64,000 nucleotides of DNA, taken from contig NZ_APHW01000101.1 of NCBI RefSeq assembly GCF_002741985.1, positions 62,001-126,000 on the forward strand. The letters are read 5' to 3'. A program made the position numbers and the translations under genes. Under the pieces are notes generated by a model. The model worked only from the letters and a program-made list of their open reading frames with translations. It had not been told where the DNA came from and ran no database searches. The stretch comes from Vibrio rotiferianus CAIM 577 = LMG 21460 (GTDB taxonomy: Bacteria > Pseudomonadota > Gammaproteobacteria > Enterobacterales > Vibrionaceae). This document shows, piece after piece, positions 9,350 to 18,346 of this stretch; positions within the stretch are counted from its first letter, which is position 1; every line of letters begins with the position of its first letter.

Positions 9350-10126
9350 TTGTTTTTGTTGCTAATCTTACCAATCTTGGTAAGTGGTTTTTTGGTTTGT
9401 CATATCCATCCGTTCTATCGATATAAGGTGCACCGTTATGAAGGGCAGTACCTATACTTAAAAAGCGCAAACTTAGGCATGATATGTTTGTTTATCGCCT
9501 TAGGCTTAGTCTTGATCATTAATCGATACGCGTATTTTTTCGCAGCCATCACACATTTTGCTCCGATAAAATGGTTGCCTGACGCATTATTTGCACAGAC
9601 ACCTTATGAGTTCACATCGAGCCTACTCTACGAACTTGGTGCATTTACCAATCAAGAGGTTATCAATCTCACCTGGGTAACCATGATTACGTTTTCGATG
9701 TTGCTTGTGCCTGTATTCTGGTCTCTACTCGCCTACATCAAATATTGCGTTCGCTACATGACGTTTAGCCCAAAAGAACGGCTTAATGCGAGAGTCTTTT
9801 CCGACAGCTCACTGGATGACTTTCTCTTTAAATCTGCGTTAGAAAAAGGGGACAAAATGGTCATGCTAACCTTATCAGACCGAAGGTTATATGTAGGTAA
9901 AGTACTCAGCTTAGGCGAACCCAACGAAGCGGAAGGATTGAACCAGGAGATATCAATAAAACCCGTAATGAGTGGGTACCGAGACAAAGGTACACTAGAA
10001 GTCCATTTTACCAAGCACTACGCCAATAGTGATGCCAATGCAGTCACCATCATCAAACAAGATCTTATTTCTTCAGCCTGCGCTTTTAGCTTTGCAACCT
10101 ATGAGAAATTGCATCAAAAAGGCTAG
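9350..10126 (+). CDS. Inner-membrane protein of unknown function, 258 residues
   Basis: The frame begins with TTG at 9350, immediately after the preceding stop, consistent with coupled translation. Hydrophobic segments lie near residues 1-20, 40-70 and 112-132. The C-terminal ~110 residues are hydrophilic and probably cytosolic (DKMVMLTLSDRRLYVGKVLS, then a strand-rich ISIKPVMSGYRDKGTLEVHF). That tail loosely resembles a cytosolic domain seen in other uncharacterised membrane proteins, in which a short D.R.Y.G pattern precedes SGYRD; I would not assign a function. A bidirectional hairpin follows it. Confidence 0.7.
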   Translation: MFLLLILPILVSGFLVCHIHPFYRYKVHRYEGQYLYLKSANLGMICLFIALGLVLIINRYAYFFAAITHFAPIKWLPDALFAQTPYEFTSSLLYELGAFTNQEVINLTWVTMITFSMLLVPVFWSLLAYIKYCVRYMTFSPKERLNARVFSDSSLDDFLFKSALEKGDKMVMLTLSDRRLYVGKVLSLGEPNEAEGLNQEISIKPVMSGYRDKGTLEVHFTKHYANSDANAVTIIKQDLISSACAFSFATYEKLHQKG

Positions 10127-10135
10127 AAAGTGTGA

Positions 10136-10168
10136 AAGCGTATCATCCTACCTACGGTTGATACGCTT
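10136..10168. terminator. Convergent hairpin between two orphan genes
   Basis: Ten-base perfect arms AAGCGTATCA and TGATACGCTT with a 13-base loop, placed between the stop of the plus-strand membrane protein and the stop of the minus-strand 251-residue gene. Only a weak T-rich tail follows on either strand, so it may terminate both transcripts but is not a textbook case. Confidence 0.6.
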
Positions 10169-10177
10169 ATTATACTT

Positions 10178-10933
10178 CTACGCTGGCTTAACGTTTAAAA
10201 GAAACTGCTCTAGTGAGCCGATTCCCGCCAGCTCAAAAATCTGATTGAGCACGTTCTGATGGAAATTGTGCATATCATGGATTTCCTCAATCACCTCTCG
10301 CTCCATCCTTCCCAGAAAAATGCCCGCTAAGATCGCATCAAACCATCGGAAAGTGCACCTGGCTACGACGTTTTTTACGTTGAGTTCATTAGCCCTAATC
10401 GTGATATCCAGCAGCAGTTGGTACTTATAAAAATACAACTCGCTACCATATTCCTCCGTAATAGGAAACGCCTCCGCTTCCTCGCCAAATATCAATAAGC
10501 GATCTTCTATCATTTCTTGATGCTTGCTTTGCACATTGCGTTTGAAATTACTGACTTCCACACCCAACCATGAACCAACCAGCAAGATGTAGCTGTCCAT
10601 ACCTTGAAGGCTCTCAAGTACTTCCTGCTGCTTTTCGTAGATGACCTTTCTCACCGCCGGAACTTGAGCCTTCGGGCATAAACCACGCCAAGCGAGATCC
10701 AATAAAGTCACAAGTTCATTGGGATCTTCGTTATCCGAGTAATAAAAAGTAGAGCGGTTAATGAAGCGCTCGGCTAAACGTTGATGCTTATCTCTGTAAA
10801 GATGAATCAGACAGGCATCCGTCGTTTTACAATAAGCTTCACAAGGAATAGAAACATAGTGTGATTGGACGCGATTGACTTGATAGTGCGTATTCTCACA
10901 CGTATATCCCAGAATGCGTTTTAAGAGGCCCAT
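10178..10933 (-). CDS. Hypothetical protein, 251 residues
   Basis: No family recognised. The protein is predicted soluble and cytosolic, beginning MGLLKRILGYTCENTHYQVN, with a mostly helical character and six Cys spread over its length (four of them within the first 45 residues). There is no signal peptide or membrane segment. The start has AGGAGAATT upstream on the minus strand, a good ribosome site. It stands alone, convergent with the preceding pair and separated from gltS by about 240 bases. Possibly part of the same acquired region. Confidence 0.65.
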   Translation of the reverse strand: MGLLKRILGYTCENTHYQVNRVQSHYVSIPCEAYCKTTDACLIHLYRDKHQRLAERFINRSTFYYSDNEDPNELVTLLDLAWRGLCPKAQVPAVRKVIYEKQQEVLESLQGMDSYILLVGSWLGVEVSNFKRNVQSKHQEMIEDRLLIFGEEAEAFPITEEYGSELYFYKYQLLLDITIRANELNVKNVVARCTFRWFDAILAGIFLGRMEREVIEEIHDMHNFHQNVLNQIFELAGIGSLEQFLLNVKPA

Positions 10934-11127
10934 AATTCTCCTAAAGACCTACAAGAGGTTGATATCCTTAACAAACAAACTTAATGGTGACTATAAACCC
11001 TAGCACGTACGGTTTATATTTGGCTCTCATGCCGGAAGTTGACGGTTTTTCACTGTAACTTGCCTGAGAATCTAAACAACGAAAGCCCTAGCGGTAACGC
11101 ATTCAGGAGAAGAAGTACGTTAGATCA

Positions 11128-11156
11128 AAAAAGCCAGTCTCTCGGGACTGGCTTTA
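11128..11156 (-). terminator. Rho-independent terminator of gltS
   Basis: Stem AAAGCCAGTC / GACTGGCTTT with a short loop, followed on the minus strand by a run of T, about 20 bases past the gltS stop. Confidence 0.85.
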
Positions 11157-11176
11157 GTTTTGTGGAGCGTGGCTGA

Positions 11177-12403
11177 TTACTTAATAAAAGAGATGCAGCC
11201 TTGCAGAATCACTAGGTTGACGATGTCGATAAAGAACGCGCCAACGATAGGCACCACCATGAAGGCTTGTGGTGATGGACCGAAGCGATTAACGATAGAG
11301 CCCATATTCATGACTGCTGTTGGCGTTGCGCCCAGACCAAAGCCACAATGACCACTCGCGATGACTGCTGCATCGTAGTTGCTGCCCATCACACGGAACG
11401 TCACGTAGTAAGCGAAGAGCGCCAGAATCACCGATTGCACCGCAAGAATAATGAGGAACGGAATTGCCAAATCGAAGATGTTCCAAAGTTTTAGGCTCAT
11501 TAGTGCCATCGCTAGGAACAGAGACAGCGAAACCGTACCAAGAATGTCGACCGTTTCAACATCCACTTTGCGTACTTTAGTCACTTCCATGATGTTGGTG
11601 ATCACCACACCAATGAACAGTGCGTAAACGAAGTCTGGAATCATCAACCATTTGATGCCAAAGCTGCTAACCCAACCTTCTAAGTAATCGGCACCAGTGA
11701 CACACAACAAAATGATCGACAAGCTCTCGACCACTTTCTTCGCCGTCACGCGGTCTTCTTCGTGTTCATTGTAGGTCACCAGTTCAGGGAAACGTTCGTG
11801 AGTCTGGTTGGTGCGTCCGTATTCAGATTCAAGGTTACGTTTATCGATCAAGCGCTGCGCTACTGGGCTGCCGATGATGCCACCAATCACCAATCCAAAG
11901 GTAGCGGATGCCATTGCTACTTCTAGAACGTTGTGCAAGCCGTACATGTCTTGGAAGGTTTGCGACCATGCTGCGCCCGTACCGTGACCGCCAGACAACG
12001 TAATCGAACCTGCAATCAAGCCCATTAGCGGGTCTAAGCCGAGCGCGGTTGCCAAAGAGACCCCGACCGCGTTTTGGATAAGAATGTACACCGATGCTAC
12101 AGCTAAGAAGATAAATACCTTAGCGCCGCCTTTAATCAACTGGGTGTAGTTCGCAGCCAAGCCAACGGTAGCGAAGAACATCAACATGAAAGTGTTTTGC
12201 AGCGGTAAATCGAAAACTAAATCCAAACCATTGAGGTGCATCGCGGTGATCGCACATGCGACAATCAAACCACCCACGATTGGCTCGGGAATATTGAATT
12301 TCTTTAAGATCGGTAATTTAGCGTTAACGAATTGTCCCAAGAACAACACACAAATAGCGACGAGAAACGACTCTTGTGGACCAACAGAAATGACCTGATT
12401 CAT
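11177..12403 (-). CDS. gltS: Sodium/glutamate symporter GltS (copy 1)
   Basis: Inner-membrane transporter taking up glutamate with sodium; about 408 residues from ATG at 12403 (MNQVISVGPQESFLVAICVL). That start is preferred to an in-frame ATG nine codons earlier because AGAGG precedes it, and it matches the start of the second copy at 15.7-17.0 kb. Family features are NIPEPIVGGL, the GHGTGAAWSQTF re-entrant loop and its inverted-repeat counterpart GHCGFGLGATPTAVMNMGSI. A terminator follows. The second copy is nearly the same protein, differing mainly around residues 190-250. Confidence 0.95.
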   Translation of the reverse strand: MNQVISVGPQESFLVAICVLFLGQFVNAKLPILKKFNIPEPIVGGLIVACAITAMHLNGLDLVFDLPLQNTFMLMFFATVGLAANYTQLIKGGAKVFIFLAVASVYILIQNAVGVSLATALGLDPLMGLIAGSITLSGGHGTGAAWSQTFQDMYGLHNVLEVAMASATFGLVIGGIIGSPVAQRLIDKRNLESEYGRTNQTHERFPELVTYNEHEEDRVTAKKVVESLSIILLCVTGADYLEGWVSSFGIKWLMIPDFVYALFIGVVITNIMEVTKVRKVDVETVDILGTVSLSLFLAMALMSLKLWNIFDLAIPFLIILAVQSVILALFAYYVTFRVMGSNYDAAVIASGHCGFGLGATPTAVMNMGSIVNRFGPSPQAFMVVPIVGAFFIDIVNLVILQGCISFIK

Positions 12404-12804
12404 AAAACCTCTTTGCCTCCTTTTTCTCATCCTTTGAGTAACAACTCGCAGGTTGAGCGGTATTTAGGCAGGTCAGAGTGCCTCCTGAACGTGTGGTTTT
12501 CTAGGGTGCAAACCCTCTCAATTCTCATTAAATAAGAAAGTAATAGCTCGGATATTCACCCAATTCTCACTCAATGAAAAAACACACTTTTTCACCAAGT
12601 TTTGTGGCGCAATTTTCTGGTTTTTTTGGCTCTTCTCAACTTATGAGAAGTGAACAATTTTTTACCAGTTTTTGAAGGCAAAAACGTATGCGATTGCGTG
12701 CAAATTTTGCGTGAAACTCTGGTGCAAACTTTGGCGAATTTTCCTCGACAAAAGTGATTGAGAAAACACCGCAAGAAGATTGGCGCTTTCTATCCCATCG
12801 CCAA
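12404..12804. other. Intergenic region between gltS and the GntR operon
   Basis: About 400 bases of divergent upstream sequence holding the promoters of gltS (minus) and the GntR/ABC operon (plus). No gene is supported. Short open frames on either strand lack ribosome sites. Apart from the palindrome at its right end I see no clear operator. Confidence 0.4.
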
Positions 12805-12828
12805 GGTGTTATACATATATATAACACC
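12805..12828. promoter_or_regulatory. Palindromic operator upstream of the GntR operon
   Basis: A 24-base near-perfect palindrome with outer arms GGTGTTATA and TATAACACC and one mismatch near the centre. It lies 22 bases before the gntR ATG and overlaps a TATA-like -10 region. YtrA-type GntR regulators characteristically repress their own ABC-transporter operons through such palindromes, so this is probably the autoregulatory site (inferred). Confidence 0.75.
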
Positions 12829-12850
12829 AACTCAGCCAAGGAAACCAATC

Positions 12851-13222
12851 ATGACGCATTGGCATGATCGCCAACCGATTTTCCGTCAGTTGGCTGACCA
12901 GATCACCCAGCAAATATTGCAAGGCATCTGGCAAGAGGGCGAAGCTTTGCCTTCGGTACGCAGTGTCTCTGCGGATATGAAGATCAACCACCTGACGGTC
13001 ATGAAGGGCTATCAGTTATTGGTTGATGAAGGATTGATTGAGAAGAAACGTGGGCAAGGCATGTTTGTCGCCCAAGGTGCAAAAAAGCAGCTGCTTGCTG
13101 ATGAAAAAGCACGTTTCCTTGAGCAACAAATTCCGCAGATCGCCGACACACTACAACGTCTGGATATGTCTCTTGATGAATTTATCCAACAAATCCAAAC
13201 ACATATTGAAGGTGACCAATGA
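12851..13222 (+). CDS. GntR-family regulator, YtrA type
   Basis: Small one-domain repressor of about 123 residues. ATG at 12851 is chosen because AAGGAAACC lies just upstream; an earlier in-frame codon would run through the operator. The winged helix is MTHWHDRQPIFRQLADQITQ...ALPSVRSVSADMKINHLTVM...GQGMFVAQG. The short C-terminal helical tail instead of a ligand domain is typical of the YtrA subfamily. Its stop overlaps the ATP-binding gene by four bases (ATGA), and the permease follows, so it is the first gene of a three-gene operon that it probably represses. Confidence 0.9.
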   Translation: MTHWHDRQPIFRQLADQITQQILQGIWQEGEALPSVRSVSADMKINHLTVMKGYQLLVDEGLIEKKRGQGMFVAQGAKKQLLADEKARFLEQQIPQIADTLQRLDMSLDEFIQQIQTHIEGDQ

Positions 13223-14076
13223 GCGCATTAGTCAGTGTAAAACACGTCTCCAAGCAATATCGTCAGCAGGGGGAAGCGCTGCATGACGTGAGCTTTGATC
13301 TACAAGCGGGTCAGGTGCTTGGCTTGCTAGGTCATAACGGTGCGGGTAAATCGACTCTCATTAACGCCCTACTCGGTGCACACGAATATCAGGGCACCAT
13401 TCGCATCAATGGCTTTGAGCCAATCATGCAACGCGACAAAATCATGCAGAGCTTATCTTACATCTCAGATGTGAACGTTCTGCCAAACTGGATGACGGTT
13501 GCTCAGCTGCTCGATTACACCGAGGGCGTACACCCAGGTTTTAATCGCAGCAAAGCTGATAGCCTGCTTCGTCAAACCGACATCAAGCCGCGTGCTCGCA
13601 TCAAATCCCTATCGAAAGGCATGAAGGTGCAATTGCACTTGGCCGTCGTCATCGCGACCAATACGCAGATTCTGATTCTAGACGAGCCAACGCTTGGTTT
13701 GGATTTGGTTTATCGCGATACCTTCTACCGTCATTTGCTGGAATGGTTCCACGACGGCGAGCGTGTGCTGATCATTGCGAGCCATGAAGTATCGGAAATC
13801 GAACATCTACTGACGGACGTGCTAATTCTTAAACACGGTCGACCTGTTCTGCAAACCTCAATGGACAGCATCAGCGAAGATTACTTCATTCTCGATGCCA
13901 GTGATGAGCATCGCGCACAAATCGAAGCGCTGAAACCACTGTCATCGCAAAAGGGCTTAGGCACGACTAAATGGTTGCTGTCATCACAATACGCAGAACA
14001 AATTGCAGGGCTGGGTGATGTGTATGGCGTCAAGCTTGCGGATCTGTTCTTGGCATTGCAGAAGGAGGCAGCATAA
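13219..14076 (+). CDS. ABC transporter ATP-binding protein (YtrB-like)
   Basis: ATPase of 285 residues. Walker A is GHNGAGKST, the signature region reads SLSKGMKVQLHLAVVIATNT, an atypical version of LSGGQ, and Walker B is ILILDEPTLGLD, followed by the switch His in IASHEVSE. It resembles the ATPases of GntR-YtrA linked exporters, which often respond to envelope-active peptides or bacitracin-like stress. The permease gene starts at its last base. The substrate is not evident. Confidence 0.92.
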   Translation: MSALVSVKHVSKQYRQQGEALHDVSFDLQAGQVLGLLGHNGAGKSTLINALLGAHEYQGTIRINGFEPIMQRDKIMQSLSYISDVNVLPNWMTVAQLLDYTEGVHPGFNRSKADSLLRQTDIKPRARIKSLSKGMKVQLHLAVVIATNTQILILDEPTLGLDLVYRDTFYRHLLEWFHDGERVLIIASHEVSEIEHLLTDVLILKHGRPVLQTSMDSISEDYFILDASDEHRAQIEALKPLSSQKGLGTTKWLLSSQYAEQIAGLGDVYGVKLADLFLALQKEAA

Positions 14077-14906
14077 TGAAATCGATTGTCGCGATGTTGC
14101 GTAAAGAATGGCTAGAGAACCCATTGGTTACACGCGTGCCATTATTTATGTTTGCCTGTGGCGTGCTGCTGTTTGTCAGCTTAATGAGTAGCTCTACACT
14201 GCAACACAATATGTTCTTCCAAATGAGCTTTGGCGGCGATGTCAGTGACATCCACAAAGAGCTCGGCGATGACGTCAACATGCTGATCACCGGCGGCATT
14301 GGTTTGTTGTCTATCCTGCTTGGCACTCAATACTTCCCAAGAACGCTACGTAAAGAGCGCTCAGAGGGCAGTATCATGTTTTGGCGCAGTATGCCTGTCA
14401 GTGACGTGAAAACCCATCTGGTGAAGCTGACGTTTGGTTTATTGGTGATTCCATTGGTGTGTTCGGTATTGGTTTTCGCTGCCGACTTTATGCTGTGGAT
14501 GTTGAATGTTTCAACTGACCACCAGTTGGCGTTGTTGTATCGCCAAGCATCATTGGGTTTCGTACTGCTAAACTGGATTGAATTTTTGCTTCGAATGGTA
14601 GTGGCTGGCGTGTTGTTATTGCCGCTCGCATTAACCGCAATGGCAATCTCACAGAAAGTGAACTCACCACTGTTGGTGATCTTGATTGGTATTTACGCAC
14701 TGCGTTGGATGCCGATTGCGATGTTCAACTTCTATGGTCTGGATGAGTTCTTCTCAGCGATTTTCTACCTACCACTGCACGCGATTCTTGCGCCAAACCC
14801 GTTCAGCGCGATTCCAGATGCGGGTTGGTTGAATGTCGGTATTTACGCCTTCATCGGTTTGCTTGCTTGGACAGCTAGCATCAAATTCAGCCGTACTGTG
14901 AACTAA
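14076..14906 (+). CDS. ABC transporter permease
   Basis: Membrane subunit of 276 residues with about six hydrophobic segments (for example VPLFMFACGVLLFVSLM, IGLLSILLGTQYF, LVIPLVCSVLVFAADFMLWM and a C-terminal VGIYAFIGLLAWTASI). The motif RKERSEGSIMFWRSMPVSD after the second segment is common in ABC-2 type permeases paired with YtrA-regulated ATPases. Its ATG overlaps the stop of the ATPase gene (ATAATG), so production is coupled. A strong terminator closes the operon. Confidence 0.9.
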   Translation: MKSIVAMLRKEWLENPLVTRVPLFMFACGVLLFVSLMSSSTLQHNMFFQMSFGGDVSDIHKELGDDVNMLITGGIGLLSILLGTQYFPRTLRKERSEGSIMFWRSMPVSDVKTHLVKLTFGLLVIPLVCSVLVFAADFMLWMLNVSTDHQLALLYRQASLGFVLLNWIEFLLRMVVAGVLLLPLALTAMAISQKVNSPLLVILIGIYALRWMPIAMFNFYGLDEFFSAIFYLPLHAILAPNPFSAIPDAGWLNVGIYAFIGLLAWTASIKFSRTVN

Positions 14907-14930
14907 AAAGCACAAGCAAAACCACACATC

Positions 14931-14958
14931 AAAAGCGAGGTACTGTCCTCGCTTTTTT
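14931..14958 (+). terminator. Terminator of the GntR/ABC operon
   Basis: Stem AAAAGCGAGG / CCTCGCTTTT with a loop of TACTGT-type sequence and a T-run on the plus strand, 25 bases after the permease stop. Confidence 0.85.
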
Positions 14959-15109
14959 ATTTTCAACACCATCAATCTTCATTCTGTTTGCTTCAACGCA
15001 AAAATAATCAGCCTGTAGCGATAGCGCTTCTGCTTGGTTAAGTTCATAATCCCCCGCTTAATGCGCCCAGCGCTGTTATCTAGAATTTTTGAAAAGCAGA
15101 ACACCAACC

Positions 15110-15628
15110 ATGACCACCAAGCCAACAGCCATTATTGGACTGTACAACCCAAAGAGTCCAACCAACGTTGGCGCAGTATTACGAGCCGCAGGCTGCTACG
15201 ACGCCGCGCAAGTTCGTTACAACGGCACACGCTACAGCCGCGCAGTAAAATTTCAGACCGACACCCAGAACTCACAAGAGCGCATTCAATTAATGGAGAT
15301 GGAAGACCTCACCGCTAATGTTGCCGACGATGTGGAAATCGTTTGTGTTGAGTTAGTGGTCGGCGCAACGGCGCTGCCGCACTTCACTCACCCAGAGAAC
15401 GCGATTTATGTGTTTGGACCAGAGGACGGCTCACTGCCGCAAGAGATGATCGATAAGGCGCATCATGTGGTGTACGTACCAACTCATGGTTGTATGAACC
15501 TAGCCGCGACGGTGAACGTTGTGCTTTACGATCGCATGGCGAAAACACTGGGGACAATTGATGACCACCAGCAAGTGCTTGCTAATCGCGACAACAAGAA
15601 CCGCTTGAAAATGAAAGCTTGCGTATAG
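15110..15628 (+). CDS. TrmH/SpoU-family RNA methyltransferase
   Basis: RNA 2'-O-methyltransferase of the knotted SPOUT fold, 172 residues from ATG at 15110 (MTTKPTAIIGLYNPKSPTNV). The three family motifs are present: NVGAVLRAAGCYDA (motif 1, catalytic Arg), YVFGPEDGSLPQE (motif 2) and CMNLAATVNVVLYDRM (motif 3). It lacks the N-terminal substrate-binding domain of RlmB or TrmH, so the RNA target cannot be named. It is a single-gene unit between two terminators. The ribosome site is weak and a TTG seven codons upstream is a possible alternative start. Confidence 0.88.
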   Translation: MTTKPTAIIGLYNPKSPTNVGAVLRAAGCYDAAQVRYNGTRYSRAVKFQTDTQNSQERIQLMEMEDLTANVADDVEIVCVELVVGATALPHFTHPENAIYVFGPEDGSLPQEMIDKAHHVVYVPTHGCMNLAATVNVVLYDRMAKTLGTIDDHQQVLANRDNKNRLKMKACV

Positions 15629-15665
15629 ACAGACGAAGCTCATCGTTGGCGAACGCCAGATACAA

Positions 15666-15694
15666 AAAAGGTCACAGCAACACTGTGACCTTTT
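15666..15694. terminator. Bidirectional terminator between methyltransferase gene and gltS copy 2
   Basis: Arms AAAAGGTCACAG and CTGTGACCTTTT with a five-base loop. It has A on one side and T on the other, so it can stop both the plus-strand methyltransferase and the minus-strand gltS. Confidence 0.85.
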
Positions 15695-15718
15695 GTTTTA
15701 TTTGACGTCTTAATCTAT

Positions 15719-16954
15719 CTAGCCAAGGAACGAAATGTAGCCTTGTAGAATGATCAAGTTAACGATGTCGATGAAGAAGGCACCAACAATCGGCACAACC
15801 ATGAACGCCTGTGGTGATGGACCAAAGCGGTTTACGATAGAACCCATGTTCATTACCGCCGTTGGAGTAGCACCCAAACCGAAACCACAGTGACCACCTG
15901 CGATAACCGCAGCATCGTAGTTGCTGCCCATCACCTTGAACGTTACGTAGTAGGTGAAGATAGCCAGAATCACTGACTGCACGCCCAGAATCACCAAGAA
16001 TGGGATTGCTAGGTCGAAGATGTTCCACAGTTTCAGACTCATCAGAGCCATAGCTAGGAACAGAGACAGCGACACCGTACCTAACATGTCGACCGTTTCG
16101 GCATCCAACTTACGAATCTTGGTCACTTCCAAGAAGTTAGTGATGATCACACCGATGAACAACGCGTAAACGAAGTCTGGAATCATCAGCCATTGAATGT
16201 CGTAAGTGCTCACCCATTGTTCTACGTACTTAGCGCCTGTTACACAGATCAATAGGAAGAACAGTTTCTCAACCACTTTTTTCGCGGTTACTTTGTCTTC
16301 TTCGTACTCGTTGTACGTCACCAACTCTGGGAATTTCTCGTGGGTTTTGGCATCTCGACCACCACGACCATACTCAGATTCGATGTTGTTCTTTTCGACC
16401 AGACGCTGCGCAACCGGACTACCGATGATACCACCGATGATCAAACCGAATGTTGCTGACGCCATCGCGATTTCCAATACGTTATTCAAACCGTAAACGT
16501 CTTGGAAAGTTTGTGACCACGCCGCCCCCGTGCCGTGACCACCTGATAGAGTAATCGAACCAGCGATAAGCCCCATCAGCGGATCTAAACCCAATGCCGC
16601 TGCCAGTGAAACACCGACACCGTTTTGAATGATGATGTAGAACGACGCGACTGCTAAGAAGATGAAAACCTTCGCGCCCCCTTTCATTAACTGAGTGTAA
16701 TTTGCTGCCAAACCAACGGTAGAGAAGAACATCAGCATGAATGTATTTTGCAACGGCAAGTCGAATTCCAAATCGATGCCGTTAAAATGAAGAGCAGTAA
16801 TGATGCAGGCCACAATCAAGCCACCTACAATCGGCTCAGGTATGTTGAATTTCTTTAAGATCGGTAGTTTAGCATTAATAAAATGCCCCAAAAAAAGCAC
16901 ACTGATCGCAACCAAAAAGGATTCCAGTGCACCTACAGATATTAAATGATTCAT
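15719..16954 (-). CDS. gltS: Sodium/glutamate symporter GltS (copy 2)
   Basis: Second glutamate:sodium symporter, 411 residues from ATG at 16954 (MNHLISVGALESFLVAISVL) with AGAGGCGAT upstream. It shows the same GHGTGAAWSQTF and GHCGFGLGATPTAVMNMGSI loops as copy 1, and identity is high along the entire length by eye. Differences cluster in the central cytosolic stretch (KNNIESEYGRGGRDAKTHEK here against a shorter form in copy 1). Two copies 3.3 kb apart in the same orientation suggest a local duplication, with the GntR operon and methyltransferase gene between them. Confidence 0.95.
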   Translation of the reverse strand: MNHLISVGALESFLVAISVLFLGHFINAKLPILKKFNIPEPIVGGLIVACIITALHFNGIDLEFDLPLQNTFMLMFFSTVGLAANYTQLMKGGAKVFIFLAVASFYIIIQNGVGVSLAAALGLDPLMGLIAGSITLSGGHGTGAAWSQTFQDVYGLNNVLEIAMASATFGLIIGGIIGSPVAQRLVEKNNIESEYGRGGRDAKTHEKFPELVTYNEYEEDKVTAKKVVEKLFFLLICVTGAKYVEQWVSTYDIQWLMIPDFVYALFIGVIITNFLEVTKIRKLDAETVDMLGTVSLSLFLAMALMSLKLWNIFDLAIPFLVILGVQSVILAIFTYYVTFKVMGSNYDAAVIAGGHCGFGLGATPTAVMNMGSIVNRFGPSPQAFMVVPIVGAFFIDIVNLIILQGYISFLG

Positions 16955-17515
16955 ATCGCCTCTTATTATTGTTCTCTTCATCCTCCGTAATGATTGAGTG
17001 TTAGTTTAAGCTCTGTTCAATAGCAAATTTTCTCGCCAAATTTTTCCGAAAATACTCAAAAGGTTGTGTTAAATGCGCCTTAGGCTAGTTTAAGGGACGG
17101 TCGTTAAGCGATGTTCTGATTTACGCGCTATTCGCAAGCCCTAAAATGTAAAAGGAGCCTGTTAAGCTCCTTCTTATCCCCTTCATAGACAAGCAAAAAT
17201 GACTGCTTGTACGAGATGGATATCATGTTGTGAGTATTGTTCGAGTGACACTTTCTGAACCGCTATCGGGCTCCCTTACATAAACAGAAAGTGATCATCA
17301 CTATCGAGCAAAGTTCCTTCCCGTCATAACGAATAGAGCGCCGAAATGGCGCCCTAACATTTGGGTTTGCTTGTATCCCATCGTAGTTTAAAAACTCTGA
17401 CTCATGGAATTTTGAACGAGCCGAATCCAGGGAAATTCTCAAGCTTGCAACAAGTGTTCTCGTCACAACGGAGCGGGATTATAACATATCGCTGAAAATT
17501 TTCCTCATTTCAGTG
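16955..17515. other. Gene-poor stretch with several hairpins
   Basis: About 560 bases between gltS copy 2 and the acetyltransferase gene. It contains an AAGGAGC / GCTCCTT hairpin at about 17150-17171 and a GGGCGCCATTTCGGCGCTC hairpin (minus strand) around 17335-17355. A 67-codon minus-strand frame (17263-17466) begins with GTG and has no convincing ribosome site; I do not annotate it as a gene. The hairpin-rich character could also reflect an RNA element. Nothing was recognised firmly. Confidence 0.35.
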
Positions 17516-18148
17516 TTATTCGCCACCTTCATAGTTTGCTTCCGCAACGATCAACTGTTCAATATTATTGCTACAGATGAAAGCACGAAGCGCCTCGAAC
17601 TTAGCCTCGTTCCACGAATAAATTTGCAGATCAAGCAACTTATCAATGGTGTCTTGCTCGAAGCGAAGCTTAACAGGCTTTGCCGGAGATCCTGCGACCA
17701 CAGTGTAAGGCGGGACATCTTTGGTCACCACGCTGTTGGCGGCAATCACTGCGCCTTCCCCAATGGTGACACCGGGCATGATCATCGCACGCATGCCAAT
17801 CCAAACTGCGTCACCAATCACGGTATCGCCTTTGCCTTGGTAAGATTGCTCAACGTCATCAAGGAACGGATACAGACAGAACCAGTCCGTCCTGTGATTA
17901 TGGTTGCCGCCCATCAAAATGACCGCTTCAGCCGCGATACAAACGTAGTCACCAATGTAAAGCTGATCGACTTCCCACCTTGGCTGCCACGCTTTACTGA
18001 CTTCATCGCCATGCAGATAGCGCACGACCGAATCTTCAAAGCCGTTATCCCAACAATCACTGTAGTAACTGTGGGTGCCTTTGATGTGGATATTTTGGTT
18101 TTGCACCACTTGGTGCAGGTACTGAAATTTGGACCAGTGTTTTTTCAT
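17516..18148 (-). CDS. Hexapeptide-repeat (xenobiotic-type) acetyltransferase
   Basis: Left-handed beta-helix acyltransferase of 210 residues related to the CatB/Vat group. ATG at 18148 is chosen ([19 protein letters not shown]) because GAGGTAA precedes it. Hexapeptide repeats run from [20 protein letters not shown] through [20 protein letters not shown] to [20 protein letters not shown]. The catalytic-loop region reads [11 protein letters not shown], which keeps the His. It is more divergent than the second CatB-like gene at 53.2 kb, so the natural acceptor (antibiotic, sugar or other) cannot be told. It is divergent from the following secreted protein gene. Confidence 0.85.
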   Translation of the reverse strand: MKKHWSKFQYLHQVVQNQNIHIKGTHSYYSDCWDNGFEDSVVRYLHGDEVSKAWQPRWEVDQLYIGDYVCIAAEAVILMGGNHNHRTDWFCLYPFLDDVEQSYQGKGDTVIGDAVWIGMRAMIMPGVTIGEGAVIAANSVVTKDVPPYTVVAGSPAKPVKLRFEQDTIDKLLDLQIYSWNEAKFEALRAFICSNNIEQLIVAEANYEGGE

Positions 18149-18346
18149 GGCAGTTACCTCAATAGAGTAAATGTATGCCACGGAACGATTTCTCGTGGCG
18201 TTGTTGCTGCGTTCTCAGTCAACGACGCCTATTGGATGCGGGGTTGCAGTAGTAATGGATTATTCATGAATGTGCCCTCCAACGCGCACACTATAAAAAC
18301 CATGTATAATTTTCAAGCAAACCAAACAAATAACAAGATTCCGAAA

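Noticed and set aside
13230..13245. TCAGTGTAAAA as a possible parS2 site
   Set aside because: Only one half of the palindrome is present.
17263..17466. 67-codon minus-strand frame beginning with GTG
   Set aside because: No ribosome site and it covers hairpins; left as part of an unexplained intergenic region.
17513..18346. Long plus-strand frame continuing into the DUF4344 gene
   Set aside because: It mirrors the acetyltransferase gene; the real start with signal peptide is at 18347.
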